64,000 nucleotides of DNA from NCBI GenBank assembly GCA_963753105.1, contig CAVWBD010000002.1, positions 310,001 through 374,000 on the forward strand, in the 5' to 3' direction. The notes beneath the pieces were generated by a model. The model was not told the DNA's origin, ran no database searches, and worked only from the letters and a program-made list of their open reading frames with translations. Origin of the DNA: SZUA-36 sp963753105 (lineage in GTDB: Bacteria > Pseudomonadota > Gammaproteobacteria > Xanthomonadales > SZUA-36). A program made the position numbers and the translations under genes. Positions 1 through 8,708 of this stretch are shown piece by piece (within the stretch, counting starts at the first letter, position 1; each line of letters starts with the position of its first letter).

Positions 1-588
1 GCCGTCAGTCAGGTTAACCGCGTTGGAATAACCCACGATAAAGAAATAGGTGACCGCAATGTAGGCCAGGCCCAGCGGGATTACGACACCCTTGAAGAAC
101 GGCACGATCAGTTCGGTCTCGGCCGGTGCCTGGGCTGTTGTATACAAGTAGATTGCCGCACTCAGACCAACGACCGACTGCAACAGGTATTTCCAGCGCG
201 CGGCCAGGCCATCGGAATTCTGTAAAACCAGTTTCTTGTAGTCGTCCAGCCAGCCGATCAGACCAAACGCCAGGGTGACCAGCAGAACGGTCCATATGTA
301 CCGGTTTGCCAGGTCGGACCACAGCAAGGTGGATATCACGATGGAAAACAGTATCAGCGCACCACCCATGGTGGGTGTGCCGGCCTTGGAGAAATGCGAT
401 TCCGGACCCAGTTTCCTGATCGGCTGGCCGACCTGTTTTTTAACCAGGCGGCGGATAAAGGATGGTCCCAGCAGCAGGGAAATGGCCAATGCGGTCAGGG
501 CGCCAAGGATACCGCGCAAGGTGATGTAGGCAAAAACACTGAAATCAGGATTGAATTCCGCCAGCCATGTGAACAGTTCCAGTAACAT
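1..588 (-). CDS. mraY: MraY, phospho-N-acetylmuramoyl-pentapeptide transferase (partial, C-terminus outside window)
   Basis: Integral membrane enzyme that transfers phospho-MurNAc-pentapeptide from UDP to undecaprenyl phosphate, forming lipid I. Only the first 196 codons are present. The start MLLELFTWLAEFNPDFSVF is the usual N-terminus, followed by the conserved loop with GTPTMGGAL, several hydrophobic segments and the catalytic-type motif GWLDDYKK near residue 110. The ATG shares one base with the murF stop codon (TGATG), so the two are translationally coupled in the dcw operon. No defect is visible in the part seen. Confidence 0.96.
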   Translation of the reverse strand, partial: MLLELFTWLAEFNPDFSVFAYITLRGILGALTALAISLLLGPSFIRRLVKKQVGQPIRKLGPESHFSKAGTPTMGGALILFSIVISTLLWSDLANRYIWTVLLVTLAFGLIGWLDDYKKLVLQNSDGLAARWKYLLQSVVGLSAAIYLYTTAQAPAETELIVPFFKGVVIPLGLAYIAVTYFFIVGYSNAVNLTDG

Positions 589-1937
589 CAGCCCGTTGCC
601 TCCCGGAGTTCCGGTCCATTGGTAATCGCGCTCACGACGTGCTCCATGCCCATCGAACGGGAGCCCTTGACCAGGCAAGCCACGCCAGGTTTGAGCTGTG
701 AATACAGGACATCGATCAGTTCATCCCTGCTGTCAAAATGTGCAGCCATGTCCCCGAACGCATCCACGCTTGCCAAGGTTGCCTCACCGACTGCAAACAG
801 CCGTTTGACCCCCAGGGAACGCGCAGCATCACCCAGCTCCGCGTGCATTTTCCGGCTGTCAGCACCCAGTTCCAGCATGTCGCCAAGCACCAGCCACGGT
901 TCACCACCCTGGCTGGCAAGCACCTGCAGCGCCGCGTATAACGATGCAGGGTTGGCATTGTAAGTGTCGTCGATCACCGTCCAACCACCACGGGAGGGCA
1001 CGATGCTGAGACGTCCGGGCACCGGCTTGACCGCTTCCAGCCCGCGCTTGATGTCCGCCAGGGGCACACCCAGCGCAATACAGACTGCAGTCGCTGCCAG
1101 CGCATTGGTCAGGTTGTGCTCACCCGGCAATGGTAACTGCACTGGAAAATCGCCAACCGGTGTATTGATCAGTAAATCCGCGCCGTGTTTCTCGGCCCGC
1201 ACATGGCTGTTTTCACCATTGAAATAATAGGTGGTGTCCGCAGTATTGACCTGCTGCCACATTTCCACCCAGGGCTCGGAGGCATTGATAACCGCGGCGC
1301 CGTTGCTGGTCAGTGCGGCATACAGTTCACCCTTGGCTGCCGCTACGCCTTCGATACTGAGAAAGCCCTGCAAATGCGCGGGGCCAACATTGGTGATGAC
1401 ACCGACATCCGGCCGTGCGATATCCGCCAGGTAGGCAATGTCACCCGGGTTGCTGGCACCCATTTCCAGCACCGCGTATTCATCGCTCTCGTCCAGGCGG
1501 AACAGGGTTAAGGGCAACCCCAGTTCATTGTTGTAGTTACCTTCCGTCGCCAGTACATCTCCCGTGAGTTGCAGGATGCTGGCGATCATTTCCTTGACGG
1601 TCGTCTTACCATTGCTGCCCGTGATCCCAACCACTCTCGCGGGACATTGTGTCCGCCAGAATGCTGCCAGGGTTCCGAGCGCCTTCAACACATCCGCCAC
1701 TTTCAGGACGGGCAGTTCAGTACCTACGTCTTTGCAAACCAGTGCCGCAGCAGCACCACTCGCCAGCGCCTGGTCAATATGATCATGGCCATCGAATGTC
1801 CTGCCCGGCAATGCCGCGAACAACATGCCCGGAGCCACGTTCCGGCTATCGGTAGTAATTCCGGTGAAGCTGCCAGCGTCTTGCATAGCGCCGCATTTGA
1901 GCAGATCGGCTGCCTGGCTCAAGCTCATGTGAATCAT
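588..1937 (-). CDS. murF: MurF, UDP-MurNAc-tripeptide--D-Ala-D-Ala ligase
   Basis: Cytoplasmic ATP-dependent ligase that adds D-Ala-D-Ala to UDP-MurNAc-tripeptide, the last soluble step of peptidoglycan precursor synthesis. The 449-residue product has the usual length. It shows the N-terminal Mur ligase domain, the P-loop GITGSNGKTTVKEM near residue 104, the central-domain motif EMGASNPGDI, and the C-terminal domain beginning near DDTYNANP. The start ATG overlaps the murE stop by 4 bases and the stop overlaps the mraY start by one base. Confidence 0.97.
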   Translation of the reverse strand: MIHMSLSQAADLLKCGAMQDAGSFTGITTDSRNVAPGMLFAALPGRTFDGHDHIDQALASGAAAALVCKDVGTELPVLKVADVLKALGTLAAFWRTQCPARVVGITGSNGKTTVKEMIASILQLTGDVLATEGNYNNELGLPLTLFRLDESDEYAVLEMGASNPGDIAYLADIARPDVGVITNVGPAHLQGFLSIEGVAAAKGELYAALTSNGAAVINASEPWVEMWQQVNTADTTYYFNGENSHVRAEKHGADLLINTPVGDFPVQLPLPGEHNLTNALAATAVCIALGVPLADIKRGLEAVKPVPGRLSIVPSRGGWTVIDDTYNANPASLYAALQVLASQGGEPWLVLGDMLELGADSRKMHAELGDAARSLGVKRLFAVGEATLASVDAFGDMAAHFDSRDELIDVLYSQLKPGVACLVKGSRSMGMEHVVSAITNGPELREATG

Positions 1938-3392
1938 GCAGCATCTCCCAGGGCAGCGCGGATGGTGGATTCATCGCTGAACGGAATCCGCCGGCCATCG
2001 ATTTCCTGCCAGGTTTCGTGTCCTTTTCCGGCCACCAGGACCACGTCACCAGGCCGGGAGTTGGAAATTGCCTGCTGAATAGCCGTTGCCCGGTCCGGTT
2101 CAACCCTCACCCGGGCAGGTGTTTTAAAACCGGCAATGACATCCTCGATAATCTTGCCGGCGGACTCATTGCGCGGGTTGTCACTGGTAACGAACACATC
2201 ATCGGCCAGCAATTCAGCGGCACGACCCATCTGGGGCCGTTTGCCCTGGTCCCTGTTACCACCGCAACCGAACACGCAAATCAGCTTGCCATCGAGGTGT
2301 GCGCGCACGGCCTGCAGGGCACTCTCAAGTGCATCCGGGGTATGCGCGTAGTCGATGACCACCACGGGTTGTCCATGGCCCCCGCCGAGGCGCATCATCC
2401 TGCCTGGTACCGGTTGCATCAACTCGATCTGGTGCAGAACACGGTGCCAGGGCATACCGAGCAAGGCCAGTGTGCCAGCCGTGGCCAGCAGGTTGGATGC
2501 ATTGAACTCACCGAGCAGGCAGGTATGTACTTCTTCCGTTCCCCAGGGCCCGTCCACCCGGATCGTCATGCCATCGATATCCATGGAATGGATATCAGCC
2601 CGTAATTCAGCGCCTTTTTCAAGGCCGAAACTCAGCATTTGCATGCCGCCGTTGAGTTCACCAAACCATTTCTTGCCGTAATCATCATCGTGGTTGATGA
2701 TGGCAAATGACGGCGCATAATCGGTAAACAACAGGCGCTTGGCTGCCGCGTACTGGGCCATGTCTCCGTGGTAGTCGAGATGATCACGGCTCAGGTTGGT
2801 AAATACGGCCGCATCGAATTGCACCGTCTGGCAGCGGTGTTGTTGCAGGGCGTGGGATGAAACCTCCATCGCCAGGCGTTCGATGTCCGACTTCAGGCAA
2901 TCCGACAACACGTGCTGCAGGCGCAGCGCGTCAGGCGTGGTATGCGCCCCGCGCTGCAGCCTGCCCACGGACCCGTAACCGAGTGTTCCTATCATGCCTG
3001 CGTTGCCATAAACCCTTTGCCAGGACTGGGCCAGGAAATGCGTAACCGAGGTCTTGCCATTGGTACCGGTGACACCGGCGATGGTCATTTGCTCCGAGGG
3101 TGCTGCATAGAACCTGGAAGCAAGCTCACCAAGCTTGTCGCCCAGGTTCTGCGACTTCCACTACCGGCACGTCGAGTTGCGGTACGGCCTTGAGGCCATC
3201 GTGGATGACCGCAACGGCGCCAGCCGCGACGGCGGAGTGCGCGTAATCCAGGCCATGAACGACCTGTCCCTGCACCGCCACGAAGGCATTGCCTTGCTCG
3301 ATGTTGCGGTTGTCCAGGCTGATGCCTGTCAGTGCTATGGGTGGCACTTCGCCGTTCCAGCCTTCCAACAGTTCATTCAACATCATGGCCAT
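1934..3392 (-). CDS. murE: MurE, UDP-MurNAc-tripeptide synthetase (one frameshift near 3145)
   Basis: Adds meso-diaminopimelate to UDP-MurNAc-L-Ala-D-Glu. The N-terminal domain (MAMMLNELLEGW to VVEVAE) and the rest (LGDKLGELASRFY, then GVTGTNGKTSV) lie in two frames joined at about 3145, where one extra base in a CC/GG pair is enough to break the frame. Without it the protein is 485 residues, the usual length. The motif SDNPRN near residue 400 carries the DNPR signature for meso-DAP. The ATG is preceded by GGAGGG. Because murE is essential I treat the shift as a sequence error. Confidence 0.93.
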
Positions 3393-3394
3393 GC

Positions 3395-5110
3395 TTATTG
3401 CCCTCCTTCACTACCAGCGGCGCTAACCAGCATCGCGGGATAATCATCCGGGGGGATATTCAGAATACGCATTGCGCCCGTCATCACTTCGGAAAACAGC
3501 GGTGCGGCAACCAGGCCGCCGTAATACTCCTCACCGGACGGGTCATTGATAATCACCACACAAACCAGGCGCGGGTTACTGGCAGGGCCGAATCCGGCGA
3601 AACTGGAAACGTACCTGGCAGCGGCATAACCCGACGCACTGGCTTTGTGTGATGTGCCGGTTTTGCCGGCGATGCGGTAATTCGCAACACGCGCTCTACT
3701 GCCCGTGCCCTCGGTGGTGGGCACTGTTTCGAGCATACTTGCTACTGCCCGGGCAATTTCAGGGTCAATTGCAGAGATAGGAGGGTTATTTGAGCCCTGA
3801 ATAAAAGCGGGTTGACGTAATTTACCGCCATTGGCGATCGCAGCATAGGCCTGTGCCAGCTGCAGGGGAGTTGCGGACATTCCATATCCGTAGGCGATCG
3901 TCGCCTGTTCCAGGCGCCTCCAGCGCTGGTGGTTGCGCAAGACACCAGCGGACTCGCCAGGGAACCCGGTGCCAGTTGCTTCACCGAAACCGTAACGTCT
4001 GTAGGTATCCCACATCTGTTGCGGTTCCAGCTGTAGCGCAAGTTTTGTAACGCCAACGTTACTGGACTTTGTCAGCACACCAGTGACATCCAGCAAGCCG
4101 TAGTTATTGTGGTCACGGATGGTGTGCCTGGAAACCACCGTGTAGCCTGGGGTGGTTTCCACCGGCGTCGTCGGCGTTGCAATCCCGTTCTCGAGAACGG
4201 AGGTGATCGCAATGGGCTTCATGACCGAGCCTGGCTCAATGACATCGGTAACTGCCCGGTTACGCATCCCGTCCACGTCGTGATCGGGATCATTCGGGTT
4301 ATTCGGGTTATAGGATGGCTGGTTGACCATGGCCAGCACTTCACCACTCTCGACATCGAGCACCACGACGCTTCCCGAGCGTGCACCATGTTTAAGTACG
4401 GTGCTTTTCAATTCACGGTAGGCCAGGTATTGCAAACGCTTGTCGATGGTCAGGTGCAGGTCCTGGCCCGGCTGGGACTCCCGGACCAATTCGACCTCCT
4501 TGACCGGTTGGCCCTTGCGGTCCCGGGTGATACGTTTGAGCCCGGGACTGCCCGCCAGCCAACTGTCATATGCCAACTCCAGTCCTTCCTGACCAACGTC
4601 ATCGATATTTGTAAAGCCGATGACGTGCGAGGTCACCTCACCGGCGGGATAAAAACGGCGGTATTCCTTTTGCAGGTTGACGCCGGGTATATCCATATCC
4701 CTGATCTGATCGGCCACATCCGGGTGCAGACGTCGTTTCAACCAGACAAATTCTTTGCCGGCACGCTGGGTCAGTTTGCGTTCTATATCTTCTGCGTTGG
4801 CGTGCAATAGATCAGCCAGCGGCGCTATTTTCTCCGGATACTCGAGCAGCTGCCCGGGGTGCACCCAGACTGAATCCACGGGCGTGCTTACGGCCAGCGG
4901 CTCGCCATTACGATCCTTGATAACACCGCGTGTAGATGCAATTGTGACTTCCCGCAAAAATCGGGCGTTTCCCTGGCCCTGCAGGAAGTCAGTCTCCATG
5001 ACCTGTAAATTCACCGCCCGCGCGATGAGCACAAGCGAACAAGCGAAGAAAATCAGCAACATGGCATAAAGCCTGCTGTTGTATATCACTTGTTTGCGTT
5101 GCTTGCTCAA
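3395..5110 (-). CDS. ftsI: FtsI/PBP3, septal peptidoglycan D,D-transpeptidase
   Basis: Class B penicillin-binding protein that cross-links septal peptidoglycan in the divisome. The 571-residue protein has one N-terminal membrane segment (about residues 15-35), a dimerisation/pedestal domain, and a transpeptidase domain with the catalytic SVMK tetrad (in EPGSVMKPI), the SSN motif (KSSNVGVTK) and KTG (IAGKTGTSH). The start overlaps the ftsL stop by 4 bases and murE follows after 2 bases. Confidence 0.97.
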   Translation of the reverse strand: MSKQRKQVIYNSRLYAMLLIFFACSLVLIARAVNLQVMETDFLQGQGNARFLREVTIASTRGVIKDRNGEPLAVSTPVDSVWVHPGQLLEYPEKIAPLADLLHANAEDIERKLTQRAGKEFVWLKRRLHPDVADQIRDMDIPGVNLQKEYRRFYPAGEVTSHVIGFTNIDDVGQEGLELAYDSWLAGSPGLKRITRDRKGQPVKEVELVRESQPGQDLHLTIDKRLQYLAYRELKSTVLKHGARSGSVVVLDVESGEVLAMVNQPSYNPNNPNDPDHDVDGMRNRAVTDVIEPGSVMKPIAITSVLENGIATPTTPVETTPGYTVVSRHTIRDHNNYGLLDVTGVLTKSSNVGVTKLALQLEPQQMWDTYRRYGFGEATGTGFPGESAGVLRNHQRWRRLEQATIAYGYGMSATPLQLAQAYAAIANGGKLRQPAFIQGSNNPPISAIDPEIARAVASMLETVPTTEGTGSRARVANYRIAGKTGTSHKASASGYAAARYVSSFAGFGPASNPRLVCVVIINDPSGEEYYGGLVAAPLFSEVMTGAMRILNIPPDDYPAMLVSAAGSEGGQ

Positions 5111-5376
5111 GGACGGACTACCAGTATGTGTGTCTCGCCGGGCTGTTGCATTTGCAGTACCCCGCGGGCGGTTTTTTCGATCTGGCTGGCGTCAGCCAGC
5201 CAGCCCTGTTCAATCTGTAAACGGCTCCATTCGGCCAGCCCTTCATCCTGCTGGAACTCGAGCCTGCCGAGCTCCACGGCCAGCAGGCGGCTTTCATGAC
5301 GGGTTTTGACCACCAGCAGCGCACTGCTGACGTCCGCGATCAGAATCAGGATTAGAAGTAATATTCTTGAGTTCAA
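5107..5376 (-). CDS. ftsL: FtsL, cell division protein
   Basis: Small bitopic divisome protein that acts with FtsB and FtsQ. The 89-residue product has a short N-terminus, one membrane segment (ILLLILILIADVSSALLV) and a periplasmic heptad-type coiled coil containing ELGRLEFQQDEGLAEWSRL. The start overlaps the rsmH stop and the stop overlaps the ftsI start, each by 4 bases, the standard position in the dcw cluster. Sequence conservation in this family is low, so the call rests on position, size and topology. Confidence 0.92.
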   Translation of the reverse strand: MNSRILLLILILIADVSSALLVVKTRHESRLLAVELGRLEFQQDEGLAEWSRLQIEQGWLADASQIEKTARGVLQMQQPGETHILVVRP

Positions 5377-6299
5377 CCTAATCTCTCCGCAACCCTCATT
5401 ACTGCACTACGTGCCCTGGGATTTGCGGAGATTTCTTGCTCGGAGGGATGGATGGCTTTGCCAACCAGTTTCAGTCTTTGTGACCAGTCCGGGTCATCAG
5501 GAATATTACGGCGGATCTTGCCTGGTCTGACGGCTTCTCTAAATGTCCGTTTGACCAGGCGATCCTCCAGGGAATGAAAACTGATCGCCACCAGTCTTCC
5601 TCCCGGGCGTAACTGCCTGATTGCAGCGTCCAGCCCTTGGGCCAGATCACCCAGTTCGTCATTGACGACTATTCGGATCGCCTGGAAGCATCGTGTTGCC
5701 GGATGCTTTTTTTCCTTTCTGCCGATCGTATCTTCGATTAGTTCCGCCAGCTGCCTGGTTGTTTCCAAACGTTGCTGTTGCCGGGCCTGCACGATACTCC
5801 GGGCAATCCTGCGCGCGTAGCGCTCCTCTCCAAACTCCCAAAACACGCGGGACATTTCCCGCTCCGGTGTCACTGCCAGCCATTCGGCTGCAGACACACC
5901 CTTTGTTGGGTCCATCCGCATATCCAGCGGGCCTTCCTTTGCAAAGGAAAAGCCGCGTTCCGGATCGTCCAGTTGTGGTGAAGAAACTCCAAGATCAAGC
6001 AATATGCCGTCCAGGTTTCTTTCTATGTGCCACTCCCGAACCATGCGGTCCATCTCCGCAAAACTACCCTGGATGATGGAAAACCTCGGCTCACCAGCCC
6101 ATTCTTCCAATCCCGCTGCCACCGCTTGCGGGTCCTTATCCAGGGTAAATAAGCGTCCCTGCTCGGTCAGCCTGGCCATAATGGCCCTGCTGTGTCCTCC
6201 TCTGCCAAAGGTTGCGTCCAGGTAATTCCCGTCGCCCCTGACCTTGAGTGATGAAACCGCTTCTTCCAGCAAAACCGCTTGATGCTGGTATGTTTTCAT
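5373..6299 (-). CDS. rsmH: RsmH, 16S rRNA (cytosine1402-N4)-methyltransferase
   Basis: Methylates N4 of C1402 in the 16S rRNA decoding centre using SAM. The 308-residue protein begins with HQAVLLEEAVSSL. It has the SAM-binding motif DATFGRGGHSRA near residue 28, the motif GILLDLGVSSPQLD near residue 100 with ERGFSF after it, and the C-terminal VAISFHSLEDRLVKR. It is the second gene of the dcw operon, about 57 bases after the mraZ stop. Confidence 0.97.
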   Translation of the reverse strand: MKTYQHQAVLLEEAVSSLKVRGDGNYLDATFGRGGHSRAIMARLTEQGRLFTLDKDPQAVAAGLEEWAGEPRFSIIQGSFAEMDRMVREWHIERNLDGILLDLGVSSPQLDDPERGFSFAKEGPLDMRMDPTKGVSAAEWLAVTPEREMSRVFWEFGEERYARRIARSIVQARQQQRLETTRQLAELIEDTIGRKEKKHPATRCFQAIRIVVNDELGDLAQGLDAAIRQLRPGGRLVAISFHSLEDRLVKRTFREAVRPGKIRRNIPDDPDWSQRLKLVGKAIHPSEQEISANPRARSAVMRVAERLG

Positions 6300-6356
6300 C
6301 CGCTCAGGCCAATACCTCTGGTCTTAAATTCTTTATTCTGCGCACAAGGTGCCTGC

Positions 6357-6809
6357 CTAAAGCACCAGGCGGTCCAAATCTTCTGAAGCCTGCTCGCTGA
6401 GGTCTGAAACTTCCTCGGCGCGCCTGGCATTCAACGTATTCTCATTCCAAATTTCAAATCGGTAATCCATGCCGAGCAGGACTACCCTTTTCTCCAAACC
6501 GGTACTGTCACGTAAGCTCGATGGCAACAGGATTCTGCCGTTGCTGTCCATTTCCACGACGGTCGCGCTACCCACCAGGCGGCGCTGTAAACTCCGGTTG
6601 TAGGGTTTGCGGTTTGGCAGCGCCATGACGTCTTTGCGCATGCGCTTCCACTCTTCCTCGGACTGGAGCCACAATGAACCCGATTCGAATGCGTGGTAGG
6701 TCAGCACCATGCGGTTACCGAACTGCTCATTGAGCACGTCCCGGTATCGCATCGGTATCGCGAGCCTTCCTTTCGCATCCAGGTTGATTGTTGTCTCGCC
6801 GTAAAACAC
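6357..6809 (-). CDS. mraZ: MraZ, transcriptional regulator of the dcw cluster
   Basis: AbrB-fold DNA-binding protein that forms rings and represses its own operon. The 150-residue protein has two SpoVT/AbrB halves: residues 1-50 (GETTINLDAKGRLAIP) and 75-125 (ATVVEMDSNGRILLP), each with the DxxGR-x-P/L pattern. The start is GTG at 6809, preceded by a GGGGGA ribosome-binding sequence. It is the first gene of the division operon and sits directly behind candidate MraZ repeats. Confidence 0.96.
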   Translation of the reverse strand: MFYGETTINLDAKGRLAIPMRYRDVLNEQFGNRMVLTYHAFESGSLWLQSEEEWKRMRKDVMALPNRKPYNRSLQRRLVGSATVVEMDSNGRILLPSSLRDSTGLEKRVVLLGMDYRFEIWNENTLNARRAEEVSDLSEQASEDLDRLVL

Positions 6810-6850
6810 CTATCCCCCACCTAATTATTCGTATTTACCACAAATTCCCA
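6805..6850 (-). promoter_or_regulatory. Candidate MraZ operator repeats
   Basis: On the minus strand TGGGA (6850-6846), 5 bases, then TGGTA (6840-6836) fit the direct-repeat pattern TGGGN-N5-TGGGN bound by MraZ in E. coli, with one mismatch. A weaker pair starts with TGGGG (6819-6815) and runs into the start codon. The repeats lie between the predicted -10 box and the mraZ start, where binding would block transcription. The match is by eye and the spacing rule is taken from the literature on E. coli. Confidence 0.55.
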
Positions 6851-6859
6851 CATTTATGC

Positions 6860-6888
6860 ACGATAGTAGGTGAAAGACACAAAGTCAA
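6860..6888 (-). promoter_or_regulatory. Candidate sigma70 promoter of the dcw operon
   Basis: On the minus strand TTGACT (6888-6883) is followed after exactly 17 bases by TATCGT (6865-6860). The -35 box matches 5 of 6 and the -10 box 4 of 6 consensus bases. Transcription would start near 6853, immediately ahead of the MraZ-type repeats. Confidence 0.5.
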
Positions 6889-7136
6889 GCAATACAAGGG
6901 GATTAGAGCAGGCTGGGCAGGCGCGGTGGTGGCGCAATCGGGGCAGACCCGGGGCAGTGTAAAATTATGGAGTACAACATAACGGTGTTCACTCCCAATG
7001 GCTACCCCATATATTGTGTATTTTTGGAATTCACAGCCCCGCCGCTGCATAAAGAATTTAATTGCGACGAACCGTTAATGCACCCTTAGCGGGCTATGTC
7101 ACCATCCTATTCCTTAACTGCCGGTATGGACTATTG
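6889..7136. other. Non-coding stretch between the dcw promoter and the repeat behind rnpB
   Basis: No convincing reading frame, tRNA or structured element was seen here. The sequence is locally AT-rich near 7010-7080. It separates the 3' side of rnpB from the mraZ promoter. Together with the promoter region and the repeat at 7137 it makes a gene-free stretch of about 470 bases. Confidence 0.5.
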
Positions 7137-7246
7137 ATTGCCGGGGTGTGTATTTTTTAACTGAACCGTGAGCGACAGGGAGTCGCGACCGAGCCCCCAG
7201 GGAAGGGTCCACGGCTGTTCAGGGAAGGAATACACACCCCGGCAAT
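7137..7246 (+). repeat. AGGGA-loop palindromic element, copy 1
   Basis: The ends are perfect 18-base inverted arms (7137-7154 and 7229-7246, ATTGCCGGGGTGTGTATT and its complement). Inside is a second stem (CTGAAC/GTTCAG at 7161 and 7217). Within that are two hairpins: GCGAC-AGGGA-GTCGC at 7172-7186, and one centred on CCCCCAGGGAAGGG at 7193-7206. Similar elements are at 20481, 61210 (inverted) and 61405. This copy lies just past the 3' end of rnpB. Confidence 0.85.
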
Positions 7247-7282
7247 AGTTGTTCCAATGCCTGACTGGAGGTGTATTAACAA

Positions 7283-7630
7283 GTGAGAGCCGGCCGGTAA
7301 GCCGGGTTCTGTCATGGGCAATCATTCATCTGGGAATACTGTCACCAGCATCCTCAAGCGACCTACCCGAAGACATCGCGGGCCGCGATATGGTCTTCCT
7401 ATTTGGTCTTGCTCCAGGTGGGGTTTACCATGCCACAAGCTGTTACCAGTTGCGCGGTGCGCTCTTACCGCACCATTTCACCCTTACCTGCAATGCAGGC
7501 GGTATATTTTCTGTTGCACTTTCCGTAGGCTCACGCCCCCCAGGTGTTACCTGGCACCCTGCCCTGTGGAGCCCGGACTTTCCTCCCTTCCGCATAAGCA
7601 GAAGCGCGATTGCCTGGCCGACTCTCCCGG
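7283..7630 (-). ncRNA. rnpB: RNase P RNA (class A)
   Basis: Catalytic RNA that trims the 5' leader of tRNA precursors together with RnpA. The minus strand carries the conserved block GAGGAAAGTCCGGGCTCC near the 5' end, the AGGTAACACCTGGG stem after it, AGAGCGCACCGCG in the middle, and the 3' signature ACAGAACCCGGCTTACCG. The P1 ends GAGAGTCGGCC and GGCCGGCTCTC pair over 11 bases, one of them a G-U pair. End positions are accurate to a few bases. The place between mraZ and rsmI is as in Pseudomonas. Confidence 0.96.
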
Positions 7631-7648
7631 CTATTGTCCTTGTTAACC

Positions 7649-7733
7649 GGGGTCAGAGTAAAGTGCCAGTGTGAACAGGCAATTGAGTACACACAATTAA
7701 ACCAAGCCTACCCTGGCACTTTACCCTGACCCC
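7649..7733. repeat. GGGGTCAG-ended inverted-repeat element between rnpB and rsmI
   Basis: The left arm GGGGTCAGAGTAAAGTGCCA (7649-7668) and the right arm, which read on the minus strand is GGGGTCAGGGTAAAGTGCCA (7733-7714), differ at one base. The 45 bases between them contain a smaller AATTG/CAATT pair. GGGGTCAGAGTAAA-type ends are known to me as flanks of REP-associated or IS200-like mobile sequences in gammaproteobacteria. No transposase is present, so this would be a non-autonomous or relic copy. It supplies the last codons of rsmI and covers the likely rnpB promoter. Confidence 0.75.
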
Positions 7734-8567
7734 ATTGCTCTGATTCGAGTGCGCGGTAGACATCCCTGCGTGGCACATTGTTGAGCTTCGCCGCCACACG
7801 TGCCGCCTGGGAGGCCGGCAGGTATTCGAGCAGTTGCCTGGCCAGTCGCAGCGCATCTCCAGTGGCACCTTCGTGGCTATTCAACCTGGCCTTCAAGCAA
7901 AACCACGAATTCACCGCGGCTCTGGTTCGGGTCTTCATCCAGCTTTTGGGCAATTTCGGTCAAAGGACCCCGCAAGACGGTTTCGAATTTTTTTGTCAGT
8001 TCCCTGCACAGGGCCACCAGGTGTTCTTCACCAAATACTGCAAGCATGTCATCAAGCGCTGCCTTGATACGATGACTGGATTCGAAGAACACCATCGTAC
8101 GTGGTTCATTACGCAATTCTTCCAGTTTCTTTCTCCTGCGCCACGGCTTTCGATGGTAAAAACCCCTCGAACACAAAACGGTCCGGCGGTAAGCCCGCGA
8201 CCGATAACGCGGCCGTGATGGCGCTGGGGCCCGGCACTGCATGGACCGGCAACCCGGCATCGCGGGCGGCGCATACGAGTTTGTAACCGGGATCGGAGAT
8301 CACCGGCGTACCGGCATCGGATATCAACGCCACGGCCTTGCCATCAGCTACCATGTCAACGATGCGGCCCAGCACCTGTGCTTCATTGTGTTCATGCAAG
8401 GCGGTCAGCGAAGTGCTTATGTTGTAGTGCTCCAGCAAGGTGCGTGAATGCCGGGTATCCTCCGCTGCAATCAAATCGGCCTCGGCCAATAGCCTGACCG
8501 CTCTGTAGGAAATATCTTCCAGGTTTCCGATGGGGGTTGCTACAAGGTACAGGCCAGGTTGCGACAT
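7708..8567 (-). CDS. rsmI: RsmI, 16S rRNA (cytidine1402-2'-O)-methyltransferase (two frameshifts)
   Basis: Methylates the ribose of C1402, complementing RsmH. It opens with MSQPGLYLVATPIGNLEDI and contains EDTRHSRTLL, LISDAGTPVISDPGY and VPGPSAITAALSVAGLP, the hallmarks of the family. The frame breaks near 8141 (then RRRKKLEELRNEPRTMVFFES continues in another frame) and near 7885. One extra base at each site explains both, giving 285 residues. The last codons (about WGQGKVPG) come from the repeat at 7649-7733, so the natural C-terminus appears to have been replaced. It is transcribed away from lpoA. Confidence 0.93.
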
Positions 8568-8708
8568 GACATTTTTCTCAATGGTGTTAACGTGGTCCCA
8601 CGTGCGCGACGGGTGGTGTAAATGCCTGCCCGGTTGTGCTTACAGACCGTCCATATAGGTTATCATCGAGTGCGGTACACTAACAGTGAGCAACTTTGCA
8701 CAAATCCA

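Noticed and set aside
4109..4810. 233-codon open frame antisense to ftsI
   Set aside because: It lies wholly within a conserved essential gene, has no family resemblance and no ribosome-binding site of note.
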